In this document: positions 41,113 to 50,763 of the stretch, piece by piece
How positions within the stretch are numbered: the stretch's first letter is position 1
Layout: the number at the start of each line of letters is the position of its first letter
Assembly: GCA_963970005.1 (NCBI GenBank)
Contig: CAXAMN010001292.1
Span: 31,268-95,267 of the forward strand
Direction of reading: 5' to 3'
DNA: 64,000 nucleotides
Origin: Durusdinium trenchii
Taxonomy: Eukaryota > Sar > Dinophyceae > Suessiales > Symbiodiniaceae
Position numbers and translations under genes: made by a program
The notes under the pieces: model-generated
Databases searched by the model: none
What the model saw: only the letters and a program-made list of their open reading frames with translations
What the model was told of the DNA's origin: nothing

Positions 41113-41808
41113 CAGCAGGTTCAAGAGAGTTCGAGGACGAGGATTGCGATGGCACTTCTGGGCGCTGTTCAGCGGCAGTGGCAGATTGTCGCTGACGTTG
41201 CTTCTTGCTGAACTTATGGTTCGCTTCCCCTTCGACTACCGGTATGGTTGTGACATTGAGTTGCAAGCCATCGTAGTATGATCCACTCGGCCTACGAAGA
41301 GTTCCAACCTGGAGTGCTTCACATGTCTCCAGTTTGCGCACCATGGTCAGTTGCAGCGCCCACGAAAGATCCTGATGAAAAGATGCGCGAACGTCTTCAA
41401 GATCGACCCGCTCTACAACTCTGCCAAGATCTTTCCGCGCGACGGGATGCCAATGGCCGTGGCTACAACCTGGAACAGCCTTATGGAGCACAATCATGGC
41501 AAGAGCTTCCAGAAAAGCCTCTTCGACTGCGACGAATTCCTGGCAACAAGAGCAGACAGAGAGTGGACCAGTGCATGCATGGAGCTCAAGACTGGCTTCG
41601 GATCCGATGTGGAGGTCGTTGCGGTGTGCTCAAAGGCACAGGCCCATCACTAGGCCCATCAGGCATGTGCCAACGCATGAAGCAGGGCATCGTCCAGTAC
41701 CTCTCTTACATGAACCTGCTCAAGCTGAAGACTTGGCAACAGGATGCCTATGCAGCGACGCTTGGTCACCACTATGACTGTGTCCGATGTCAGCTTGGAC
41801 GCCACTAA
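41113..41808 (+). pseudogene. Methyltransferase-like domain of a copia element
   Basis: In one frame (about 41113-41275) WALFSGSGRLSLTLLLAEL then FDYRYGCDIEL resembles motif I and II of a SAM-dependent, cytosine-methylase-like fold. In the next frame from 41278, GVLHMSPVCAPWSVAAPT resembles motif IV (with PVC), LEQPYGAQSWQ a motif VI position (ENP-like), and DQCMHGA then MCQRMKQGIVQYL the C-terminal half. The frame change at about 41276 and others around 41480-41660 make it non-functional. It is a second methyltransferase-like domain, unrelated by position to that of the YR element. Confidence 0.5.
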
Positions 41809-41854
41809 GAGATTGTGAGACACCTGGCATGCATTAGACGCTTGGAGCTGCCGG

Positions 41855-41977
41855 AAGCGATTTTTCATCACCAAGACTGGCAAGAAGTTCCATCGCGAAG
41901 GATGTCCACATCTGAGAGAAGGCGAACATGTGAGGCGAAGAGAAGCCTTTGGAAAGTGCAACAGCTGCTGCGGCTGA
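41855..41977 (+). pseudogene. Copia C-terminal zinc-tail module
   Basis: One clean frame reads FFITKTGKKFHREGC, PHLREGE and GKCNSCC, then TGA at 41975. Ligand order is H-x3-C ... C-x2-C. It closes the element's polyprotein, like the module at 11185. Family resemblance is to short zinc-binding tails of Ada-like type. The start is set only by sense, since upstream frames are broken. Confidence 0.55.
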
Positions 41978-42505
41978 GCACTGTTTTTTTTGGCTGAAGA
42001 AAGCCCAGAACGGTCGGACAGAGGAAGACCGGAGTGAAATTTGATGTACATGCCTCACGGCCCTATGGCTATGATCAAGTGTAGAACACGTTTCACATGA
42101 CACGATACTGCAGGCACTTTGGGCACAAATCTGTCGAGTTATACTGTGTATATATGTAGATAGAATGCCAGGCGAGATCAAGATCGGAGAATTGCAGCTA
42201 CATTACTTGTGTTTACTATGTGCAACGCGCGTCTATAAGACTAAGCAGGGTGGATCGTCAAGACTAGACATAGTTTGAATCTGCCGGTTTGGAGACGGTC
42301 AACCGCCCACACAGGAATCACGAAATCTCCCCTTTTGGTACGTGCCACAGGTGTGACACGTGCGCTTGTTTTTTTTGGTACTTATGAGCAGGAAAAATAT
42401 AAGACCTTCACTTGCACTGACGCAAACGAATGTTTTTCACTTTGGCAAGCCCACCCGAAGCACCTCACAACAAGAATGAGATTCAGGCTTCACACCATCA
42501 CCACC

Positions 42506-42640
42506 AAAACATGACCCAAACACCAACACATGACCACGACACCACCTAAACATTACCAAGACACCAGCTAAGCATGACCGAGAGACACCGCCTAAACATG
42601 ACCGAGGCAGTGCCAAACATGACCAAGATACCGGGACACC
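42506..42640. repeat. Minisatellite, CATGACC-rich, unit about 22 bp
   Basis: Units of the form AACATGACCGAGACACCACCTA repeat about six times with substitutions and indels. Confidence 0.65.
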
Positions 42641-42689
42641 ACCGCCCACGGCCCCCGGCCGCATAACGAGCGTACAACCCCAAGCTATC

Positions 42690-43040
42690 ATCTTGACGAG
42701 CGCGACCTTGAATTTCCACAGTTCTCTATGTCCAAAATATGTCCTCGTAACTTGAATCATATTCGTGTCATTTGTGTATGTAAAAAACCAACTTGCATTT
42801 TCATATCCTTAAGTATTGTTTTGCCATATATAATGGTTTCTTGTGTTTACGAATACATTGGTGTAATTCGAAACATACTCGTATATGGCTGGAAGAACAC
42901 GACCGTGCATTTCCAAGGCTAAGGGCGTGATTTAACCGAAATACGGTTGTGAATGTCTTGAAATACCCCTGTGTAATTCGATATACTGTATACCGTATAC
43001 CCGCGTTTTTTTGGTGGAACACGACCTAGGACTTCCACAA
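42690..43040. repeat. Dispersed direct repeats, GAACACGACC-x-ATTTCCA
   Basis: The block GA(A/G)C(A/G)CGACC--G-A(T/C)TTCCA occurs near 42695, 42894 and 43016. GTGTAATTCGA occurs near 42862 and 42970. The region is AT-rich and non-coding, so it is probably an old repeat with a unit of roughly 120-200 bp. Confidence 0.4.
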
Positions 43041-43069
43041 CAAATAACTTCGGTGTATATCGAGTCTTA

Positions 43070-43894
43070 TAATTTATGTTTTCAGCGTCCGACACTGAAC
43101 TTCGGAGGATGCTAAGAGCCTCAAATACGATCCTCCTTGTTCCAAGAAATCATCTCGAGCCAGGTTGCCAGTGGGGAGAGGACGTCAGGGAGACAGAAAG
43201 GGACAAAGGGAGAATCATTTTGTGGGAAGACAAGGCTGAGCTTTTGAGCTCTGATGACACACCCGGACAAAAGGTATTTACGACGTGGGCGTGGACCGCC
43301 GTGCCTGTCATCAGCATTGTCCTGTCATCAGCATTCTCCTGACAACAGCTGTTGCGATCATTATTGGGACCCGCTTTTGTCTACAGTGATCCTGGTGAAA
43401 CATATGAATGCATGGACAGTTCTATGATTGACTCTTCAACTAAGACCTTTATGACATGGGACGTCCTGCCCATGAACCTGCTTTGCGGGGTTCAATCGCG
43501 GTTGCAGCTATTTGCCCTTCGCTTAGACAACATCGTCCGGAAGCATTTGTTGTGCACTGGTGCTGTGCAATGTGTTGGACTTTGGATGGATTGTACCTAG
43601 GTGCCATGCTTGCAATCGGATCTTTATGGTGGCTGGGTGTGTTCAGCTATTGTGCTGCTCTGCTCTATAGACTGGGCCAACAATTTCCAAAGCTCACAGC
43701 TGGACATTGTTGTTTTGGTGGCAACAGTGGTAAGATGTTATGAACGTGTGAGGTTGGGGCCAAGTGTGCTTCTCAGATCTTATGTAGTAGTGCTAACTTG
43801 TGCTGCCTGTTCCACCCTGTGCTTGCCGTTTGCTGTGGTGTTGGCTTTGAGGTACAAAGCGACACATTTGAGCCCGAAGGCGACGTCCAGGTGA
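43070..43894 (+). pseudogene. Membrane-protein-like broken frame, unidentified
   Basis: One frame stays protein-like for 825 bp with only two stops (TGA 43340, TAG 43598). It has several hydrophobic stretches (WTAVPVISIVLSSAF, WVCSAIVLLCSIDWANNF, SYVVVLTCAACSTLCLPFAVVLAL), so a polytopic membrane protein is plausible. At 43304-43337 a 17-bp tandem duplication changes the frame inside the first helix; reading without one copy gives another good helix (ILLTTAVAIIIGT). No family is recognised. Confidence 0.3.
43304..43337. repeat. 17-bp tandem duplication
   Basis: CCTGTCATCAGCATTGT is followed by CCTGTCATCAGCATTCT, one mismatch, inside a membrane-protein-like frame. It is the second short frame-breaking duplication in the window. 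Confidence 0.8.
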
Positions 43895-46800
43895 GGGCTT
43901 TAGATGTCACCTCAGTGCAAACGCTCCTTGATAGCCCCAAAATCACAGTGCAAGGTGACTGGGTTGCCTGCAATTCGTACAGGTTTCTTGCTGGAGCAAG
44001 CTCAAGCCCTCCAATTGTGCCCGCATCGCAACAGACAGTTTAACACTCCATGTTCAATAATTTGGTAAACCTCCGATTTGGGAGGTTTAGTCAAGCAGTT
44101 GTGGACAATTTTGAAGGCTATGTATAATTCGCTGATGTTTCAGGTCTGTTCAGTCCCGCAGTAGAGATTCACAACTATTGGCGAACCGAACCCTCGGTCA
44201 CAGATGGTCACATTGCATTGACATTGCAATATGGTCAAATCGTTTGTTCTTTTGTGGTCACAAATGCAATGGTCACATTGGGATGCGGTTGGCGGTTGCA
44301 TATAGCGCCAATTTACTGATTACTGGCCTTCTTATTTCTCACCTCCTGAACATTAATGGTTATTTAATGTTTTTGAAAGGTTTCGCTTTTCCTGCCGGAA
44401 CACTGTACAGAATCATGAAGCCACTACAATGAAGGTGGTGGTGGCAGAAGGCTTTCAGCGAGCTGACATTAGAAGTCTTTTTTGGACTATGTGCAAGGAG
44501 CCGAGCCGGAAACTGTCCAACAAGATGGACAATGCCTAACTGGTCAGGTTCCATTGCACAATACTGTGCGCATTTGAGGTCGTCACCATTGCTATTTGCA
44601 TAGTGACGGAGCTATCCCAGGAGGGCGAGAGTTGCCATGACAGGCACTAGTGAGACAAAGCATTATCAAACAGAATTTTTCAATGAACTTTCAGGAATGC
44701 AAGGCATTTTTCATGGTTGTTTTGCTTGACTTTCAGGCTTTCTGATGCTGGCCGGAGACTTGCAACTACCTGCATCAAGCAGGCCACAGAGTGCAAACGG
44801 ATCCTGCAAAGTGCTTTAGCCTATCACAGCGAAACTGCCCTGATGCAGGTTGGAATCAATCAGACATGTGGTGTAAATGGGTGCTACTGTGGCACATTCT
44901 CTGATCTACTTTGTGATGATCCACCGCTTCCAGAGAAGATTTGTGTGAAGGCGTGACATCATAGAAAGGACAGCTGTGCTGTCAAGCTGTGCGTTTCTGG
45001 AAAATGCTGTCCTGCGCCAGGTCAGTCGGCCACTTTGTGCGACTGGTGGTACCAATGTCCAGACAAGCGGCATGCATGGTCATCTTTTCAACATATTGTT
45101 GGCCAGTATTGTTCTTTGTGTTGCTTGGAGTTGAGATTGCACTTTGCTGCACAGTTTTGCAGTAGCTCCTGCAGTGCTGTTTGTCACTTCTTTCTTCTGC
45201 CCTTGTCACCGACCAAAAGAGGCTTTTTTTGTTTGACATGCGAAGTCAAGCCACTAGGCTTTCAACTTCTTGAACTGGATGGCAAATGCATGGGCGATGC
45301 TCCTTCATTGGATGGGATACCACATGAGGCGGCTTTCCAGTGCACAGTTTACTGTAGCTGAAATTTTGCAAGATGTTTGGCCCGAAACTAGGGAACAAGT
45401 CTTGTTACGTGTTTGCACTTCGTAGATTGAGCAAATCCTGGTTGCTTTTCTCTGATTCCTAGCAGAAGAGCTTTATGCAATGAGCCCTCTGTGTTTCACT
45501 TTTTGCGAGGAATTCTCAAGTCATCAATTTGCCAAAGCCTGATGTGGAGCACCGCGACAATGTAATTTCAGTATTTGACATTGCTTTCCCTGCTTTGCCT
45601 GGCACCTTGCTTCCAAGGCTTTTTTTTCTTCATCCTTTCACCATTTTCTCCGAGGTATCATCGCTTCACCGTGATGTTTGAGTCTCCCTCAGAGGAGAGC
45701 TTGATTTTCAATGTTGACAGCTCCGAGGATCCAGAGGCGCGGATTGGAGGGCGAAAAACTTCACTGCTCCAATGGTTCTTGAATTCCAAAACACAAATTC
45801 ATTGAGTGAATCAGTTCAGCAAGAGTGACTAAATGAGTAAGTGGTGACTAGCTCAGCCTCAAAAAGTTCGAGGCTGTAGCGTGCATCCTAGCCGGAATCG
45901 ACGATGAGGCCTGAAATTGTTGCGTGAAAGTGTGCAGAGGACATGGAGACTGGAGTACAGAACACACATGGGAAAAGACCACCACACCTTGTGAAGTTCC
46001 AGTATTCCAGTGCATCAACTTCTGTCCTAAATCTTTTACCTTCTTTGGGTGGCATCAAAGATTGCCGCGTGCCCAGTACATAATTTGTCTATCCTGTTTC
46101 ACGTCTCACGTCTCACTCGGCCAAATGAACAGCAGGAGCCGATGCGGTACGTTTTGGTCAACTCGCAAAAGGGGGTGCAATTTTAAGTGGAGAAAAGTGT
46201 ATAATGAAAGAAGCAACAAGAGATGAACAGGCAGTTATGGCCTTTCTATTTTGTTCAAGTGGAGAAAAGTGTTAAGTGGAGAGATTGCATCCACCGCCGG
46301 TGGTCGTCAGTCGCCCGGTTTATGTTGGCTGTGGAGGCATGACTGAAAGTGCGAGCACAGGACTGAGGCGCATTGACAAATTCAAGAATGAACAGACAAG
46401 CTCGAGATAAGAGTTCGTACGAAGGCCGCCGGATGCCATTCGGATACCTAGAAGAAGCCTAAGTGAAAACATTGACTGAGTAAAACGCTGAGCTGACTCC
46501 CCGCGCGCGTTCAGCCTAAGAGGTTACATGTTTCAGTGGGTAAAATGGGCGGGTAAAATCGGTAAATTCAATCGACGACCAAAACTGCGTGACTGCCGTG
46601 CTTAAAGGCCGCTGCAAAGGCCAGGAATTGTTCCAGTCCGGAACGGGACCAAGTGGGAAGTGAAATCCAAACGCAGGCTCCCTATGATTCCGAGTGTGAC
46701 ACACACACACAGACACTTGACAAAACAACTGAGTGCTTCTCCTTTGCTTATAAAGGTTGAGAGATATTCGAGCTGTTGGCCTGCAACTGTTTGATCCTTT

Positions 46801-47415
46801 TGTGATTTTTTGGTTGTTTCTGTTTCAGCATTGTTTGCAACATCATCTGTTGGCACGCAATTCCATTGCTTAGCTTATCTGGAGTTCTTGCCAGTCCGGT
46901 TGGGTTTCATATACTCGGTGGGTGTGTGTCCACACCTGTACCAAAGGTTCGGCAGGGGGCAGGAGCACCATTGCAAGTCTCCTGCCAACGAAGACGCTTG
47001 CAACTGGTGGTGATACCAGACCTGATCAGTCTGGCGTACCTGCATCGAACACACTGACACCAATGGTCCACCCTCCGCTGTCTTTTTGTTTCCATGGTCT
47101 TTTCCTCATGATACCCCCCACAAACTTTTTTTCCACACTGATGTGCAGCTGAGCCGCCGCAGCCTTCGCAATCACGCGTGAAATTCTCTGTTCAAGCACC
47201 TTCAACTCGATGGACTCAGCCGCCTTTCCGTTACAGCATCCTTCGGTTCCTTCAAGTCAAGGGCTAATGCGTGTAAAGTGGAACTTCACTAACTGATTTA
47301 GCTCTTGCGAGCATCAATCTAAGTGTGAAACCTTGGAGTCGCAGGGAGTCGCGGGGAACCTTTTTGTTCCCGAGAGCGTCTGCGAGGGGTTCTTCGTAAA
47401 AAACATCTGCAGAAT
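43895..47415 (+). other. Long stretch without a supported gene
   Basis: Short frames only. The cysteine-rich frame at 44717-44956 (QTCGVNGCYCGTFSDLLC) is the only one with unusual composition and is not enough for a call. A short duplicated word, GTGGAGAAAAGTGT, occurs near 46189 and 46259. Confidence 0.4.
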
Positions 47416-47700
47416 ACATCTTCACATCTTCACCTCTGCACATTCACATTCTCACCTATATCTCTGCTCATCTGCACATCTACATCTCTGGTCATCTGCT
47501 CATCATCTACATCTCTCCTCATCTTCACATCCTCACATCTACATCTCTCCTCATCTTCACATCCTCACATCTACATCTCTGCTCATGTTCACATCTGCGC
47601 GTGTACATCTCCACTCATGTTCACATCTGCACATCTACATCTCTGCTCATCTTCACATGCTCACATCTACATCTCACATCTTCACCTCTCGCTCTTCTTT
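47416..47700. repeat. Pyrimidine-rich minisatellite, CACATCTACATCTCT type
   Basis: Words such as TCACATCTACATCTCT and CTCATCTTCACATC repeat with irregular length for about 285 bp. Any long frame here is an artefact of the repeat. It forms the left border of the satellite block; a similar tract lies on its right at 49975-50300. Confidence 0.75.
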
Positions 47701-47751
47701 ACTTTCTCTCTTAAGGCCGGGGGCGGTGCCGCCGGAGCACCACGAAACGCA

Positions 47752-49173
47752 ACTCTCTGCGGAGATCGTGCGTGTCGAGGGCGCGAAACGCAGGCGAGAG
47801 CGCGATTTGGCCCGGTCCGGCGCAACCCTCTGCGGAGATCGTGCGTGTCGAGGGCGCGAAGTGCAGGCGAGAGTGCGTTTTGGCCCGGTCCGGCGCAACC
47901 CTCTCCGCAGATCGCGCGTGTCGAGGGCGCGAAATGCAGGCGAGAGTGCGTTTTGGATTTGGCGCGGGCAACCCTCTGCGGAGATCGTGCGTGTCGAGGG
48001 CGCGAAATTCAGGCGAGAGTGCGTTTTGGATTTGGCGCGGGCAACCTTCTGCGCGGAGTTCGTGCGTGTCGAGGGCGCGAAATGCAGGCGAGAGCGCGAT
48101 TTGGCCCGGTCCGGCGCAACCCTCTGCGGAGATCGCGCGTGTCGAGGGCGCGAAATGCAGGCGAGAGTGCGTTTTGGATTTGGCGCGGGCAACCCTCTGC
48201 GGAGATCGTGCGTGTCGAGGGCGCGAAATTCAGGCGAGAGTGCGTTTTGGATTTGGCGCGGGCAACCTTCTGCGCGGAGTTCGTGCGTGTCGAGGGCGCG
48301 AAATGCAGGCGAGAGCGCGATTTGGCCCGGTCCGGCGCAACCCTCTGCGGAGATCGCGCGTGTCGAGGGCGCGAAATGCAGGCGAGAGTGCGTTTTGGAT
48401 TTGGCGCGGGCAACCCTCTGCGGAGATCGTGCGTGTCGAGGGCGCGAAATTCAGGCGAGAGTGCGTTTTGGATTTGGCGCGGGCAACCTTCTGCGCGGAG
48501 TTCGTGCGTGTCGAGGGCGCGAAATGCAGGCGAGAGCGCGATTTGGCCCGGTCCGGCGCAACCCTCTGCGGAGATCGCGCGTGTCGAGGGCGCGAAATGC
48601 AGGCGAGAGTGCGTTTTGGATTTGGCGCGGGCAACCCTCTGCGGAGATCGTGCGTGTCGAGGGCGCGAAATTCAGGCGAGAGTGCGTTTTGGATTTGGCG
48701 CGGGCAACCTTCTGCGCGGAGTTCGTGCGTGTCGAGGGCGCGAAATGCAGGCGAGAGCGCGATTTGGCCCGGTCCGGCGCAACCCTCTGCGGAGATCGCG
48801 CGTGTCGAGGGCGCGAAATGCAGGCGAGAGTGCGTTTTGGATTTGGCGCGGGCAACCCTCTGCGGAGATCGTGCGTGTCGAGGGCGCGAAATTCAGGCGA
48901 GAGTGCGTTTTGGATTTGGCGCGGGCAACCTTCTGCGCGGAGTTCGTGCGTGTCGAGGGCGCGAAATGCAGGCGAGAGCGCGATTTGGCCCGGTCCGGCG
49001 CAACCCTCTGCGGAGATCGCGCGTGTCGAGGGCGCGAAATGCAGGCGAGAGTGCGTTTTGGATTTGGCGCGGGCAACCCTCTGTGGAGATCGTGCGTGTC
49101 GAGGGCGCGAAGTGCAGGCGAGAGTGCGTCTGGGCCCGGTCCGGCGCAACCCTCTGCGGAGATCGCGCGTGTC
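47752..49173. repeat. CG-rich satellite, 73-75-bp monomers in a 221-bp higher-order repeat
   Basis: About 19 monomers of the type CTCTGCGGAGATCG, GTGTCGAGGGCGCG, AAATGCAGGCGAGAG and GCGTTTTGGATTTGG follow head to tail. From about 48046 three variant monomers (75+73+73 bp) repeat as a 221-bp block five times; the 75-bp type has CTTCTGCGCGGAGTTCG. The first and last monomers fall outside the block pattern. The unit contains no stop in any forward frame, so frames of 480-616 residues run through it. Because 221 is not a multiple of three and these frames overlap, they are artefacts and are not called as genes. Confidence 0.92.
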
Positions 49174-49625
49174 GACTTTGTAGTACAACTTTAGTACGCG
49201 GAGCAATCTGTGGAGCTGGAAGCTGAGAACTGGCGACTTTGTAGTACAACTTGAGTACGCGGAGTATCTAAGGAGCTGGAAGATGAGAACTGGCGACTGT
49301 GTAGTACAACTTTATTACGCGGAGCAATCTGTGGAGCTGGAAGCTGCGAACTGGCGACTTTGTAGTACAACTTTAGTACGCGGAGTATCTGGGGAGCTGG
49401 AACATGAGAACTGGCGACTTTCTAGTACAACTTTAGTACGCGGAGTATCTGGGGAGCTGGAACATGAGAACTGGCGACTTTCTAGTACAACTTTAGTGCG
49501 CGGAGTATCTGGGGAGCTGGAAGATGAGAACTGGCGACTTTGTAGTACAACTTTAGTACGCGGAGCAAGCTGTGGAGCTGGAAGCTGCGAACTGGCGACT
49601 TTGTAGCGCAACTTTAGTACGCGGA
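49174..49625. repeat. 60-61-bp tandem array
   Basis: About 7.5 units of GACTTTGTAGTACAACTT, TAGTACGCGGAG, TGGAGCTGGAA and GAGAACTGGC. It adjoins the CG-rich satellite with no spacer, the two sharing GTCGA at the junction. Alternate units carry GCAATCTGT or TATCTGGGG, so pairs may be the real unit. Apparent frames through the array are repeat artefacts. Confidence 0.9.
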
Positions 49626-49974
49626 TGAGTCATCTCTCGCGGCTGCTCTGGCGCCCCTGCAGCTGAGTCATGTCTCCCGACCACCCGGCTCTCTTGAGAG
49701 GTTGACAAATTTTAGCTACTTTGCTTACTCATAAGTGGCTGCCACAAAAGAGTCATCGTGACGTTAGTATGTGTGTACTTCACCTTCTGACAAACGATGT
49801 TCGCTTGGAATACACGAGTCGCTTGTCATGATCGCGACGTCGTTTACTCTCAGGTCGCCCTGTTCGTGGAAACTTCAGTGTGAAATGTACGTTCTTCAGT
49901 TCTATTTGAACCTCTTCAGCGTTGTACTTGCGCAACTAAGGTTGACGTTGCGCTGCCGTTGCATCGACGCATCT

Positions 49975-50300
49975 ACGTTTACACCCCCTCACCTCTCTAC
50001 ATTTACATCTTCACACGCTCACATCCGCAGATCTACCTCTGCACCTCACCATACCCACACATCTGCGCATCTATATCACATCTGTACATCCACACTGTCG
50101 CTCCTTCACATCTGTCCTGTCTTTCTTTCTTTCTACATGTTACATATCTTTTCTCTTGTCTCTGTGCATCGCTCACCTCCACAGATGTATACCTCTCCAC
50201 CTCCATACATCTACAGATCTATATCGCGCCTGCGCATCCACACTGTCACTCCTTCACATCCACCCTCTCTTTCTCTCTTTCTATATATCTTTTCGACAGC
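49975..50300. repeat. Pyrimidine-rich repeat with about 148-bp internal duplication
   Basis: CATCCACACTGTCGCTCCTTCACAT recurs about 148 bp later with one substitution, preceded in both cases by CTATATC and followed by a TCTTTC-rich run. Composition matches the tract at 47416-47700 on the other side of the satellite. Confidence 0.7.
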
Positions 50301-50763
50301 GCTGGACAATTACATGTCTCGCTCTCGGGCCAACCGTCGTCTAGTTTTTAAATCACGTGAGCGCGGGGCACAGGCCGATCAGGCCGATTGTGGATACCTG
50401 TGCCAACGAAGCTGTTCCACGATGCGGGAAGCGGAGATTGATCGCCCCCGTGTACCTGCTGATATTTGTGGCGTTGAATAATCACACCCCACTCTAGAGC
50501 TCAGGCTGGTGAGGTTTCAGAGGTCGGCAGATGCGCAGTAAAGGGCTAATGCGCTCGTCCGTCGGAGCATGCTTGTCAAACTGGACTTTCAAGATCTTTG
50601 AGGTCTTGGAAAACTGAACCTCGATGGTCAGACCTCCTCACTTACACCTGTCCTGGTTTTCTTAGGTTTTTCACTCAGGTTGGCGTGTGGCAAACCGCAA
50701 GTCATTTGCGGAGTGAGCCCTCCGTGGCCTTGCTGAGCAAGGGCTCAAGTAGGACTTGATGAA
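50301..50763 (+). other. Intergenic, no supported gene
   Basis: Nothing coding-like was found in this stretch on either strand. Confidence 0.45.

Larger units (their letters stand above)
37841..42141 (+). mobile_element. Ty1/copia-type retrotransposon of dinoflagellate style, decayed and internally deleted
   Basis: In order, broken frames encode a zinc ribbon, Gag, a Lys/Gly-rich basic region, a protease-like domain, a methyltransferase-like domain and a C-terminal zinc tail. Integrase and reverse transcriptase are not visible, so the element is either deleted or a non-autonomous derivative. At least one stop and six or more frame changes are present. No LTRs could be recognised. A 22-bp-class match (TTGGGCACAAATCTGTCGAG) occurs near both ends (38369 and 42119), possibly from rearrangement. 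Confidence 0.65.

Noticed and set aside
44717-44956. Cysteine-rich 79-residue frame
   Set aside because: Cysteine content alone, without a known spacing pattern or signal peptide, is not enough.
47333-49226. Plus-strand frames of 616, 525 and 484 residues and minus-strand frames of 118-251 residues
   Set aside because: All follow from a stop-free tandem repeat; they overlap in every forward frame and simply repeat the monomer.
49283-49611. Frames of about 100 residues on both strands in the 60-bp array
   Set aside because: The unit is a multiple of three and has no stop, so periodic frames are expected; no sign of a protein.
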